The notes under the pieces are model-generated. The model made no database searches. It saw only the letters and a program-made list of their open reading frames with translations, and had not been told where the DNA came from. 64,000 nt of DNA, from the NCBI RefSeq assembly GCF_937129525.1, contig NZ_CAKZNK010000020.1, forward strand, positions 1-64,000. The letters run 5' to 3'. Position 1 is the stretch's first letter; each line of letters begins with the position of its first letter. Shown one piece after another: positions 33,721 to 41,882 of the stretch. The stretch comes from an uncultured Chloroflexus sp. (GTDB lineage Bacteria; Chloroflexota; Chloroflexia; Chloroflexales; Chloroflexaceae). The position numbers and the translations under genes are program-made.

Positions 33721-33748
33721 GCGGGGGCGCAAACGATCGCGCCCCCGC
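33721..33748 (+). terminator. terminator after lpd
   Basis: A 10-bp GC-rich stem (GCGGGGGCGC and its complement) with an 8-nt loop starts 10 bp after the lpd stop. No T-tract follows. Confidence 0.65.
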
Positions 33749-33890
33749 CCACTGTAAGAGTGCGTGAAGCCCTGGTCATGGGTCGTATGATGGGATGAAC
33801 AGACGTTCATTCCAGCTCGTTGCATTGTGCTAAAGAACCGGAAAGACCTCACCGCTCACCCGACCATCTTTACGAGAGTTCCACAATCCT

Positions 33891-34382
33891 ATGCGTCAGA
33901 TCTTTCTGCTTATCACCTTGCTCGTGCTTACCGGCTGCGCCGGTCGCTCGTTCATCCCTGAACCAACCCTCGCCCCTGCCGGTGAACGCATCAACGTGCA
34001 ATATCTGCTCCCGCCTTCGCTGACTGAGAGCTACGAAGTGCTCCCCGATCCGGCCCCCTTTGCCGACGATCAGGGTTTTCAGGTCACGCTCCGTCCCCGT
34101 GGCGCCACAACCACCATCACTATCGCGGGTGGCAACCCGGCTCGTCCGGTATGGGAACAGCATCAACCGGTCGCCGGCAGCGATCGAGTGAAAGCTACGC
34201 TCCTGCGCGGCGCGCAGGGAGTGATGATAACCGATCCCGACTTGATCACCATGGCCTGGGTCGAGCAGGGTGTTCCCTACTTCGTTTCGGTCACCACTGC
34301 CGACAACAGAACTGTCCAGATCTTTGTCAATGCGCTGGCCGTCTACGATCTGAGTGGGTGGAAGGATCGCGTTGGGTTGTAA
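33891..34382 (+). CDS. predicted lipoprotein, function unknown
   Basis: I do not recognise this 163-residue protein. It starts with a clear lipoprotein signal (RQIFLLITLLVLTGCAG, lipid-anchored Cys16). The exported domain looks mainly beta-stranded (FQVTLRPRGATTTITIAGG, VKATLLRGAQGVMITDPD) with no cysteine apart from the anchor. It stands alone between two hairpins, so it is probably its own transcript. No ribosome site of good quality is seen. Confidence 0.78.
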   Translation: MRQIFLLITLLVLTGCAGRSFIPEPTLAPAGERINVQYLLPPSLTESYEVLPDPAPFADDQGFQVTLRPRGATTTITIAGGNPARPVWEQHQPVAGSDRVKATLLRGAQGVMITDPDLITMAWVEQGVPYFVSVTTADNRTVQIFVNALAVYDLSGWKDRVGL

Positions 34383-34388
34383 CGCGGC

Positions 34389-34415
34389 CACGACCGGCAT
34401 TCATCGCCGGTCGTG
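34389..34415. terminator. terminator hairpin between convergent genes
   Basis: A 10-bp stem (CACGACCGGC and its complement) with a 7-nt loop lies between the lipoprotein gene and the decarboxylase gene, and may serve both. Confidence 0.65.
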
Positions 34416-34434
34416 GGATTGAAGTGGTTCGACC

Positions 34435-35856
34435 TCAACCGATCATCTGGCGGGCTGTGTGCTGCATCAACTCCCACAATGCCGCTACATCGGCATGCTC
34501 AGTTGGTTCGGCGCCAATGCTGATCCGCGCCATCCAGCGTCCCTCAAGGATTGCCGGAGTCAGGTAGGCAGCGCCGCTGGCGTTAATCGCTCCCACCCAG
34601 CGCAGTGTATGACGATCCAGCTCTTCACCGGTCAGTCCGGCAGGCTCATGGCGGACGCACACCGTTTGCAGCGGGGTCGGGGCCAGACGGCGCCAGTCTG
34701 GCGCGGCATCGATCTGCGCCGCCAGCCAGCGCGCATTGGCCAGATCGCGTCGCAAGCGGGCGCGCAACCCTTCAGCGCCTTCACAGCGCAAGAGAAAATA
34801 GAGCTTGAGCGCGCGGAAGCGTCGTCCGAGAGGAATGCCCCAGTCGCGGTAATTGGTCACGGCGCCATCGGCGCTGGTTTGCAGATAGCTGGGATTGGTT
34901 GACATAACCCTGATAAGGTGTTGCGGATCGCGCGCGTAGTAGAGCGAGCAGTCGAAGGCTGCGCCCAGCCATTTATGCGGATTGAGCACCAGACTATCGG
35001 CCTGTTCGATTCCCTGCCAGAGGTATCGACACTCCGGCAAGATCATGGCTGAACCGGCCATTGCTGCATCAACATGCAGCCAGACTCCCTCGCGCTGGCA
35101 GATCGCGCCAATCGGCTCAAGCGGGTCGCATGCGGTTGTAGCGGTGGCGCCAATGCTGGCAACCACCGCGCACGGCACATTTCCGGCGGCCCGGTCGGCG
35201 GCAATCGCCGCTTCAAGCGCATCGACGCGCAATGCAAAAGTTTCATCAACCGGGAGCAGGCGCAGGTTATCGCGGCCAAAGCCGGCCAGCAACGCGGCTT
35301 TTTCAACCGAGCTATGGCTTTGCGCTGAAGTGTAGACAATCAGTGGTCGCGGGAGCGCCTGCATTCCACCGCGGGTCTGGCTATGGTCACTGGCCCGTTC
35401 GCGGGCGCAAAGCAAGGCCACCAGCGTGCTGGTGCTGGCTGTATCTTGAATGACACCGCGCCATACCGCGCTCAGACCCAGTAGTTGGCGCATCCAATCG
35501 GTTGTCAGTTCTTCGAGTTCGGTGAGCGGTGGACTGGCCTGCCAGTTCAGGCCGAGTTGACCGAGACCACCGCTCAGCATATCACCCAACAGCGAGGCCA
35601 GACTGGCGTTCGCCGGGAAATAGCCAAAGAAGCGCGGATGCTGCCAGTTCGACAGCGCAGGCATGATGATCCGTTCGACATCGGCCAGAATTGCGTCTGG
35701 AGGTTCAGGTTGTTCTGGCGGCGTGGCCGGGAACTGACTGCGCACCTCGCCAGGTTGTGCCTGTGACCAGACCGGTCGGTCGGCAATCGAAGCTCGATAC
35801 TCAGCAATCAGATCAACGACTCGGTAGCCGAGACGACGAAACTCATCGGGATGCAT
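34435..35856 (-). CDS. PLP-dependent group II (aromatic-type) amino acid decarboxylase
   Basis: The 473-residue product is a fold-type I pyridoxal-phosphate decarboxylase of the aromatic-L-amino-acid/tyrosine/tryptophan group. The N-terminus MHPDEFRRLGYRVVDLIAEY, the HPRFFGYFPANASL segment, DTASTSTLVALLCARE, HVDAAMAGSA and the PLP-binding Lys in NPHKWLGAAFDCS are diagnostic. It releases CO2 from an aromatic amino acid to give an amine, but the exact substrate cannot be fixed by eye. It is monocistronic, with tRNA-Asn 85 bp upstream on the same strand. Confidence 0.9.
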   Translation of the reverse strand: MHPDEFRRLGYRVVDLIAEYRASIADRPVWSQAQPGEVRSQFPATPPEQPEPPDAILADVERIIMPALSNWQHPRFFGYFPANASLASLLGDMLSGGLGQLGLNWQASPPLTELEELTTDWMRQLLGLSAVWRGVIQDTASTSTLVALLCARERASDHSQTRGGMQALPRPLIVYTSAQSHSSVEKAALLAGFGRDNLRLLPVDETFALRVDALEAAIAADRAAGNVPCAVVASIGATATTACDPLEPIGAICQREGVWLHVDAAMAGSAMILPECRYLWQGIEQADSLVLNPHKWLGAAFDCSLYYARDPQHLIRVMSTNPSYLQTSADGAVTNYRDWGIPLGRRFRALKLYFLLRCEGAEGLRARLRRDLANARWLAAQIDAAPDWRRLAPTPLQTVCVRHEPAGLTGEELDRHTLRWVGAINASGAAYLTPAILEGRWMARISIGAEPTEHADVAALWELMQHTARQMIG

Positions 35857-35940
35857 AGAGTTGCTCCATCACGCTAGCAGAATTTTTTGCATGATAGCAG
35901 ACAAAAAACGATGAGGGGCTGAGCAATGCTCAGCCCCTGT

Positions 35941-36015
35941 TGGCTCCCCAACCTGGATTCGAACCAGGAACCCGCTGATTAACAGTCAGCTGCTCTACCG
36001 TTGAGCTATTGGGGA
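35941..36015 (-). tRNA. tRNA-Asn (anticodon GTT), CCA encoded
   Basis: On the minus strand a full cloverleaf can be drawn. The 7-bp acceptor stem pairs TCCCCAA with TTGGGGA, and the D arm holds AGCTCAACGGTAGAGC. The anticodon stem-loop is GCTGA-CTGTTAA-TCAGC with GTT at the centre. The T arm contains GGTTCGAATCC. It ends with discriminator G and an encoded CCA at 35943-35941. Confidence 0.96.
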
Positions 36016-36306
36016 TTGATTTCGGCTGAGAGTATAGCACAGGTTGCCAAAACGTGCAAGTGGGGTGTTAAAGGAAGGTTGAAAGATGGTTTTGCGTTGA
36101 TCTGAAGCCATAAAAGCCGGATTGACAGGCTTGTTAGAAAAGTGCTAGAAGGGGTTGAAGGTGTCTCTGAATCACATACGAATCGCTTGCTGGAAATGAT
36201 CTGGCAGTCGGGGCTTGCCGCCGGTAACGGTGTACAGGTGGGCAATCTTCTGACAAACAGCGTCGCAACAGCCTGGAGCAACATCTATATCGTCGCGCAT
36301 AACAAA

Positions 36307-36336
36307 TGTGCAGTCGCGTCTGCTTGCGACTGCACA
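36307..36336 (-). terminator. terminator hairpin after the antitoxin gene
   Basis: An 11-bp perfect stem (TGTGCAGTCGC and its complement) with an 8-nt loop lies 28 bp beyond the antitoxin stop. The rest of 36016-36306 shows no supported gene. Confidence 0.65.
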
Positions 36337-36363
36337 CTCGTATGGTAAGATACCGGTAATAAC

Positions 36364-36609
36364 TTACTTTACGCTATCGCTCTTGCCGTTATGCTCGGCT
36401 TCATAGCGTTCCGCCAGCTCGCGCAGAGCCGTAAACAGCTCGACATCGAGCAGCACTCCCGCCGGGTAACCCTTTTGTGTCACTACAATCGGTTGATGAG
36501 TGGCTTGTGAGCGCTTGATTAGCGCCGCAAGCGATGATGCCGCCTTCGAGATGGGCACAACGCCCTGGCGAAGATCGACATTAAGCAAGTTTTTGGTGAT
36601 GTCGGACAT
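36364..36609 (-). CDS. Phd/YefM-family antitoxin, no adjacent toxin
   Basis: The 81-residue product looks like a Phd/YefM antitoxin. It has an N-terminal beta-helix part (VPISKAASSLAALIKRSQAT), the QPIVVTQKGYPAGVLLDVELFTAL core typical of the fold, and a charged disordered tail (ERYEAEHNGKSDSVK) that would normally wrap a toxin. GGAG lies 7 nt before the ATG at 36609; a frame extending to 36621 adds four residues. No RelE, ParE or Doc-type toxin frame is found on either side. It may be an orphan transcriptional repressor or a decayed module. Confidence 0.85.
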   Translation of the reverse strand: MSDITKNLLNVDLRQGVVPISKAASSLAALIKRSQATHQPIVVTQKGYPAGVLLDVELFTALRELAERYEAEHNGKSDSVK

Positions 36610-36827
36610 TGAACACTCCATTCTGTCACTGAGAAATCTTTTTGCCTTTGATGCCCTGTTTACGTTCGGTCATGCCAATGCCGAAAAATAATATATATCT
36701 ACAAACACTGCATGCAGGGCAGAGCAAACCGAATTAAACAGGTATCAGATGTAATATGCCTCTGTGATAGTATAGCGCATTATATAACAAGTTTCAACTC
36801 TCAAGCTTAGCATATTTGTTGGGGAAT

Positions 36828-38003
36828 ATGGTCAATTCATTAACGCTCAATCATGGCCAACTGATCTTGCCGGTTTTTTTGCCTGATGCAACATTTGGCG
36901 CTGTGCGCTCGGTCGATAGCCGCGATCTGGCCGAAGCCGGGATTACTGCACTGGTGATGAACGTCTTTCACCTGATGCAGCGTCCTGGTAGTTCGACGAT
37001 TGCAGTCCTCGGCGGGTTGCATCGCATGGCAGCCTGGAATGGGCCAATTGTCACCGATAGCGGTGGATTTCAGGCTTACTCTCTGATTCGCAATAATCCA
37101 AAACAGGGGCGTATTTCCGACCAGGGTCTGACTTTTCAGCCGGAAGGGGCGGAACGTCGCTTTCAATTGACCCCTGAAAAGAGCATTCAATTGCAGTTGA
37201 GTTATGGCGCTGATATTGTCATCTGTCTCGATGATTGCACCCATGTGACCGACTCGCCGACAGAGCAACGTCGCTCGGTTGAGCGAACGATCCGATGGGC
37301 GCGACGGTGCCGCGATGAGTTTGATCGGCAATTGGAACGCCAGAAACGTTTCACGCAACCGCCGCTCCTCTTTGCGGTTGTGCAAGGTGGGGGCGATCTG
37401 ACGCTGCGCGCCGAGTGCGCCGCAGCCCTGCTTGAGATCGGCTTCGATGGCTTCGGTTTCGGGGGATGGCCGCTTGACGATCAGGGCCAGTTGTTGAGCG
37501 AGATTCTGGCCTTTACTCGCGCGCAGATCCCGGCCCGCTTCCCCATGCATGCGCTTGGCGTCGGTCATCCGGTTAGCGTAGTGACCTGCGCCCGGATGGG
37601 CTATGACATTTTCGATAGCGCCCTGCCAACCCGTGATGCCCGGCAGGGCAGATTGCTGGCCTTTACTGCCGATCCGCAACGGCCCGGGTTTCAGTTAGCC
37701 GGTGACTGGTTTACCTATGTCTATCTGCCTGATCGCAAACACATCAAAGCCGACACCACAATTTCACCCGGTTGTACCTGCTTCACCTGTCGTCACTATA
37801 GCCTGGGTTATCTGCATCACCTGCACAAGCTTGGTGAGACATTAGCGTTGCGGCTGGCAACTATCCACAATCTGCACTTCATGGCGCGGGTGATGGATCT
37901 CATCCGCCGTGAACGGGAGACGCTGCATGACCACTCCACGCGAGACAAAGCTGGCCGAACTGATGGCAATCGTGCAGGCGAGCGCCCGCTATCGTTCGAT
38001 TGA
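36828..38003 (+). CDS. divergent tRNA-guanine transglycosylase-family enzyme
   Basis: TGT enzymes exchange a guanine in tRNA for a 7-deazaguanine. The 391-residue product has the family scaffold: the base-binding VTDSGGFQAYSLI, LTPEKSIQLQLSYGADIVICLDDC, the nucleophile Asp in DIFDSALPTRDARQG and the zinc motif CTCFTCRHYSLGYLHHL. It departs from canonical bacterial TGT at several places: VMNVFHLM replaces the usual GNTYHL, and GFGFGGW replaces the GLxxGE segment. It could be a paralogue with another base or RNA target. GGGG lies 3 nt before the ATG at 36828. Its end overlaps the rRNA methyltransferase gene by 77 bp, so the two are co-expressed. Confidence 0.85.
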   Translation: MVNSLTLNHGQLILPVFLPDATFGAVRSVDSRDLAEAGITALVMNVFHLMQRPGSSTIAVLGGLHRMAAWNGPIVTDSGGFQAYSLIRNNPKQGRISDQGLTFQPEGAERRFQLTPEKSIQLQLSYGADIVICLDDCTHVTDSPTEQRRSVERTIRWARRCRDEFDRQLERQKRFTQPPLLFAVVQGGGDLTLRAECAAALLEIGFDGFGFGGWPLDDQGQLLSEILAFTRAQIPARFPMHALGVGHPVSVVTCARMGYDIFDSALPTRDARQGRLLAFTADPQRPGFQLAGDWFTYVYLPDRKHIKADTTISPGCTCFTCRHYSLGYLHHLHKLGETLALRLATIHNLHFMARVMDLIRRERETLHDHSTRDKAGRTDGNRAGERPLSFD

Positions 38004-38736
38004 TCCGCGCCTGATCGAGCGAGTAGGGCGTGAGGCGTTGCAACGGTATCCGTCGTTGAAAGCAGCCGTAAAGGCTACCAAGACGGCGTTGCACCAGATG
38101 ATCGGGGCGTATGACGGGCGCGCGCTACCCTACTCGCAGTGGCTTGAACAATTGCGGCAAGCGCCAGATATGGCAGCGCGCGCAGCGGTCTGTCGTCGCC
38201 TGATGGCCGAACATGCCTCGACTCGCGAACGGTTGCCTGCGCTGACTGACCTTTATCCGGCCTGTTTTGGCGCGCAGCCGCCGCAGCGCGTGCTCGATCT
38301 TGGCTGTGGCCTCAACCCACTGGCGATCCCATGGATGAATTTGCCGCCCCACGCCTGCTACATCGCTTGCGACATTGACACAGCGCTCTGCGCGTTTCTC
38401 AATGCGGCAATCCCCTTGTTAGGCGTTCATGGTGAGGCCGGTATTTGCGATCTGACCGCCAGTCTGCCGCCGGTGGTCGCCGATGTTGCGCTGGCGCTCA
38501 AGGTTGTGCCCTTGCTCGAACAACAACGCCGTGGCGCTGGCGCCGATCTGCTTCGCGCAATTCAGGCGCCGCGCCTGATCGTTTCATTTCCAACCCGCAG
38601 TCTGGGTGGGCGAAATGTCGGTATGGCGACAACTTATCGCGGCTATATGACTGCGCTCGCCGCCGCTGAAGGCTGGTCGCCGCAAGTCATTGAATTGCCG
38701 AATGAGCTGGTGTTTGTGATTGATCGCAACGTTTGA
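37927..38736 (+). CDS. 16S rRNA (m7G1405-type) methyltransferase, ArmA/Rmt/FmrO family
   Basis: The family methylates N7 of G1405 in the decoding site of 16S rRNA and blocks gentamicin- and kanamycin-type aminoglycosides. The 269-residue product matches RmtB-like enzymes closely along its length. A helical N-terminal RNA-binding domain (11-110) has ARYRSIDPRLIERVGREAL and AEHASTRERL. The SAM motif is DLGCGLNPLA (124-133), followed by ACDID (147-151), KVVPLLEQ (192-199), VSFPTRSLGGR (219-229) and NELVFVI near the end. GGGAG lies 7 nt before the ATG at 37927, which lies inside the TGT-like gene. Resistance function is inferred from family, not shown. Confidence 0.92.
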   Translation: MTTPRETKLAELMAIVQASARYRSIDPRLIERVGREALQRYPSLKAAVKATKTALHQMIGAYDGRALPYSQWLEQLRQAPDMAARAAVCRRLMAEHASTRERLPALTDLYPACFGAQPPQRVLDLGCGLNPLAIPWMNLPPHACYIACDIDTALCAFLNAAIPLLGVHGEAGICDLTASLPPVVADVALALKVVPLLEQQRRGAGADLLRAIQAPRLIVSFPTRSLGGRNVGMATTYRGYMTALAAAEGWSPQVIELPNELVFVIDRNV

Positions 38737-38796
38737 TGGTTCAGGTGCGCCGTAACGGTTGCGCAAATGTCGGCGCCATGCTCCATCATTCCGCCA

Positions 38797-39273
38797 CTAT
38801 ATCCCCTCGCGCTGACGAATGTAAGCCAGTAAATTGCGGCAGGCCGTCTCGATGAGATGGTACACCTCATCGAAGCGTCCATTGTAGTAGGGATCGGGCA
38901 CTTCATCGACACCCAATTCTGGCGCAAAGCTGAGCAACAACTTTGCCCGTTCGCGGGCTTTAGGGTGGAATCGGCTCAGATCGGCCAGGTTTTCGCGATC
39001 CATTACCAGAATGTAATCGAACCGGTCAATGTCGGTAGCGCGTACCTGCCGCGCCTGCATGCCGGCAGTCGAGATATTGCGGCTTGCCAGCACGCGCTGC
39101 GTTCCCCAATGTGGCGGTTCGCCGACGTGCCAGCCGCCAGTGCCGGCTGAGTCGATCTCGAACCGCTCGCTGAGACCAGCCTGGTTGACCAGATGGCGAA
39201 AGACTGCTTCCGCCATTGGCGAACGACAGATATTTCCCATACAGACAAAGAGCACGCGAATGTTACGTTGCAT
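38797..39273 (-). CDS. low-molecular-weight protein tyrosine phosphatase
   Basis: The 158-residue product has the LMW-PTP active loop VCMGNICRSP near the N-terminus (C-X5-R-S) and the general-acid Asp in VPDPYYNG. Length fits the family. It dephosphorylates phosphotyrosine, arginine or small substrates, in bacteria often linked to exopolysaccharide control. GAGGAAGG immediately precedes the ATG at 39273; the frame to 39315 is not supported. The phosphomutase-like gene ends 78 bp upstream on the same strand, so they may share a transcript. Confidence 0.94.
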   Translation of the reverse strand: MQRNIRVLFVCMGNICRSPMAEAVFRHLVNQAGLSERFEIDSAGTGGWHVGEPPHWGTQRVLASRNISTAGMQARQVRATDIDRFDYILVMDRENLADLSRFHPKARERAKLLLSFAPELGVDEVPDPYYNGRFDEVYHLIETACRNLLAYIRQREGI

Positions 39274-39351
39274 ACCTTCCTCTAGTTCGTGTGTAAGCCT
39301 TGCTATCGATGCCACGATGATTTGTGTGAACCGTTGCAGCGGATTTGATCT

Positions 39352-40263
39352 TCAGCCCTGCTCTCTGGCCAATGCAGCGATAACGGCATCAGCTACCTGA
39401 TCGATCCGGCGCAAGTGACGAAACTGAGCGGCCAGCGGCCCGATCACCAGCAGCGGCGCCGGCGCCGTCGTATGACCGGTTGTGTCCGCCTGTTCGATAT
39501 TGCCATGATCTGACGTAATCAGCAAGCTGTCACCGGGACGGCGCGCGCTCAACCAGCCGGCAAGCAAACCATCGATGCGGGAAAGCGCTATGCCTGCGCC
39601 GGTTGGTCCGAGGCGGCCATGGCCGGCAAGATCGGGCAAAAAACTTTCAAAGAAGACCAGATCGTAGTCAGCCGCCATACGTGCCAGTCGTTCGCCCGCC
39701 AGTTGGGGCGTGATCGGCGGAATAGTTGCCGCAGCCGGATCGCGCGCGGACAGACCCTCGCCGGTAATATCCCAGCTCAGCGCTTGCCCGACGCGCAGAT
39801 CGTGCAGATCGCGCAAGCGGAGACCGGCGCCTTCAGCCGCAATCACGCTCGCCGAGCGCCGTAACCGTCGCGTTGCCAGCGCCTGCCAATAGCCTTCGGT
39901 GAAGACATTCGCGAAGGCAACCCGTTTTCCTTGCAACTGCGCTCGCCGAAAGATCGACTGTTCGGCCAGCAGTGGACGCAACGCCACCGGTGGGAAGTGA
40001 GGCTGGTGGCGTCCGTGCAAAGCCGGCGCATTAACGCCAGCCAGCAGCGCCACGTGGTTGGTGCCACTTTGCGGCAACCCCTCTACGCCGAGGCATGTAT
40101 CAAGCGACGCCAGAAGCAACTCGTCGCGATAGCCGATCTGCTCGCTAGTCAGCGGCCCGCCTAATAGCGACTGTACCGCTGGCATCGGCGTATGGGCCAG
40201 CGGATTGGTACGGGTAGCCGGCGCTAAGCCAATACCATCGAGAAAGACAAATATCAACGTCAT
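39352..40263 (-). CDS. alkaline-phosphatase-superfamily metalloenzyme (iPGM-like)
   Basis: The 303-residue product belongs to the metalloenzyme superfamily that includes cofactor-independent phosphoglycerate mutase and phosphopentomutase. The metal motifs are LDGIGLAP at the start and TSDHGNIEQ near 250, and LPQSGTNHVALL near 65 carries the likely nucleophile region. At about 300 residues it lacks the inserted domain of full iPGM (about 510), so it is a short stand-alone member with an unknown phosphate- or sulfate-ester substrate. It precedes the tyrosine phosphatase gene on the same strand. Confidence 0.85.
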   Translation of the reverse strand: MTLIFVFLDGIGLAPATRTNPLAHTPMPAVQSLLGGPLTSEQIGYRDELLLASLDTCLGVEGLPQSGTNHVALLAGVNAPALHGRHQPHFPPVALRPLLAEQSIFRRAQLQGKRVAFANVFTEGYWQALATRRLRRSASVIAAEGAGLRLRDLHDLRVGQALSWDITGEGLSARDPAAATIPPITPQLAGERLARMAADYDLVFFESFLPDLAGHGRLGPTGAGIALSRIDGLLAGWLSARRPGDSLLITSDHGNIEQADTTGHTTAPAPLLVIGPLAAQFRHLRRIDQVADAVIAALAREQG

Positions 40264-40318
40264 ACAGCAACTGCTCTTCGTTATCGGGCAAATACCTGTT
40301 ATCTAGCTTGTGAAAATG

Positions 40319-40347
40319 TTGACAGGTTCATCATCATCGCCTATAAT
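40319..40347 (+). promoter_or_regulatory. consensus sigma-70 type promoter of the S1 gene
   Basis: TTGACA (40319-40324) and TATAAT (40342-40347) are both perfect consensus hexamers with exactly 17 bp between them. It is the strongest promoter I see in the window. Confidence 0.88.
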
Positions 40348-40353
40348 TGCCAG

Positions 40354-40590
40354 CATTGTAAAACACGTTTCGCTTTCCGCGACGGTCGCACTCCACAGAC
40401 TGAAACGGTTACGACGGCCCAGGAGCACTTGCTATCAGGCGGAGCTGGTGGCTCGCGCTGACGCGGCATCCTGTTTGCAGCGTGGGTTATGCGCATTTAA
40501 GAGGTGTTATTGGGCGCTTGCAAAAGTTCTTTCCGGCGCCGCAGCGGAAGCTGAAACGAAACGAAATCTCTTTTGAGGAGGCTTTGTAGC
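40354..40590 (+). promoter_or_regulatory. long 5' leader of the S1-domain gene
   Basis: Between the predicted start of transcription and the ATG at 40591 lie about 235 nt without a supported gene. The stretch has several GC-rich segments that can pair (around 40375-40480) and ends in an AC/GA-rich tract followed by GAGGAGG. A leader of this size before a ribosomal S1-like gene suggests autogenous control, as known for rpsA in other bacteria, but no known structure was identified. Confidence 0.45.
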
Positions 40591-41763
40591 ATGTCTGTCC
40601 AGCCCGACCCTGTGACCCGGCAGAATGAGGAAGATCTGGATTGGACCCAATTGCTCGATGAGTATGATTATGCCCGCCCCCAGCGTGGTGAATTGCGTGA
40701 AGGTCTAATCATGCACATCGAAGAGAGCGGGGTTCTGGTCTCGATTGGCACTAAGCGGGAAGGTATCATTCCGGCTAACGATTTGCGCCAAATGGGCGAG
40801 AATTTTATCAATTCGCTGAAGGTTGGCGATACGGTTCAGGTTTACGTGCAAGAGCCGGAGAACCGCGATGGTGACCTGATCCTCTCGCTTACGATGGTGC
40901 AGGTGGCGAAGGACTGGGAAGTTGCCGAACAGCTCTTCCACGATGGCGGCATCACCCGCTGCAAGGTGATCGGCTTCAACAAAGGCGGTTTGCTGGTGCA
41001 GTTCAACCGCATTCGCGGCTTTGTGCCGGCGTCGCAGGTGGCGCAATTGCACGGGCGCACCGCTGCTGATGAGCGGCAGCAGGCCTTGCAAAAGATGGTA
41101 AATCAGGAGATTCCGCTCAAAGTGATTGAGGTTGATCGCGAGCGCAATCGACTGGTGCTCTCAGAGCGGGCAGCCACCCAAGAGTGGCGCAAGGCGCAGA
41201 AGCAGCGCTTGCTTACTGAGTTGCAGCCGGGCGATGTTCTGGTTGGTCGCGTGAATCAGCTTACCAACTTCGGCGCATTCATCGATTTGGGTGGCGCCGA
41301 TGGGCTGGCTCACATTTCCGAACTGAGCTGGCAGCGGGTTAATCATCCGCGTGAAGTGCTCCAACCCGGCCAGGAAGTCAAGGTGGTGGTGGTTGAGATT
41401 GACCGCGAGCGCGAGCGGATCGGCCTTTCCATCCGCCAGTTGCAGAACAATCCCTGGGAAACGATCGATCAGCGCTACACACTTGGCCAACTGGTGACCG
41501 GCCCGGTAACGAATGTCACTCCATTCGGCGCCTTCGTGCAGGTGGAAGAGGCGGTTGAGGGCTTGATCCACGCCAGTGAACTTGATGCTGACCCACAGGC
41601 GCAGCCGCGCGATGTTTTGCAGCCTGGTCAGATTGTGACAGCGCGTGTCATTAGCCTCGATCGGCAACGCCAGCGCATGGGCTTGTCGTTGCGCCGGATG
41701 AACGATAACGAGCCGTCTGCTCCTGTCGCTGAAACCGAGGTCGATCAGCCTGCACAAGCGTAA
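40591..41763 (+). CDS. ribosomal protein S1-like, four S1 domains
   Basis: The 390-residue product contains four S1 RNA-binding domains (about 30-105, 112-190, 207-282 and 290-368), each with the GxVxxxxxFGAFVxL-type core. The best are VNQLTNFGAFIDLGGADGLAHISEL and VTNVTPFGAFVQVEEAVEGLIHASEL (separate domains 3 and 4). It binds mRNA and helps translation initiation as a form of ribosomal protein S1. Domains 3 and 4 are the best preserved. GAGGAGG precedes the ATG at 40591; a TTG at 40573 is not needed. A consensus promoter and long leader lie upstream, and a terminator follows. Confidence 0.9.
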   Translation: MSVQPDPVTRQNEEDLDWTQLLDEYDYARPQRGELREGLIMHIEESGVLVSIGTKREGIIPANDLRQMGENFINSLKVGDTVQVYVQEPENRDGDLILSLTMVQVAKDWEVAEQLFHDGGITRCKVIGFNKGGLLVQFNRIRGFVPASQVAQLHGRTAADERQQALQKMVNQEIPLKVIEVDRERNRLVLSERAATQEWRKAQKQRLLTELQPGDVLVGRVNQLTNFGAFIDLGGADGLAHISELSWQRVNHPREVLQPGQEVKVVVVEIDRERERIGLSIRQLQNNPWETIDQRYTLGQLVTGPVTNVTPFGAFVQVEEAVEGLIHASELDADPQAQPRDVLQPGQIVTARVISLDRQRQRMGLSLRRMNDNEPSAPVAETEVDQPAQA

Positions 41764-41800
41764 TTGCCTGCGAATGTTCGGCCTTCTTCTGCATCTTCTG

Positions 41801-41830
41801 AACCGGCATGGATCGCTTTCCGTGCCGGTT
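41801..41830 (+). terminator. terminator of the S1 gene
   Basis: AACCGGCA pairs with TGCCGGTT across a 14-nt loop (further pairs extend the stem) and is followed by a TTTTG run, 37 bp after the stop codon. Confidence 0.7.
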
Positions 41831-41882
41831 TTGTCGTATGATAGGAATGGCATGGCAGTTGCAGGCTAACGAGGAGGTGGGC

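Noticed and set aside
40310-40576. 88-codon frame in the S1 leader
   Set aside because: It starts upstream of the predicted transcription start and overlaps the consensus promoter, with no ribosome site.
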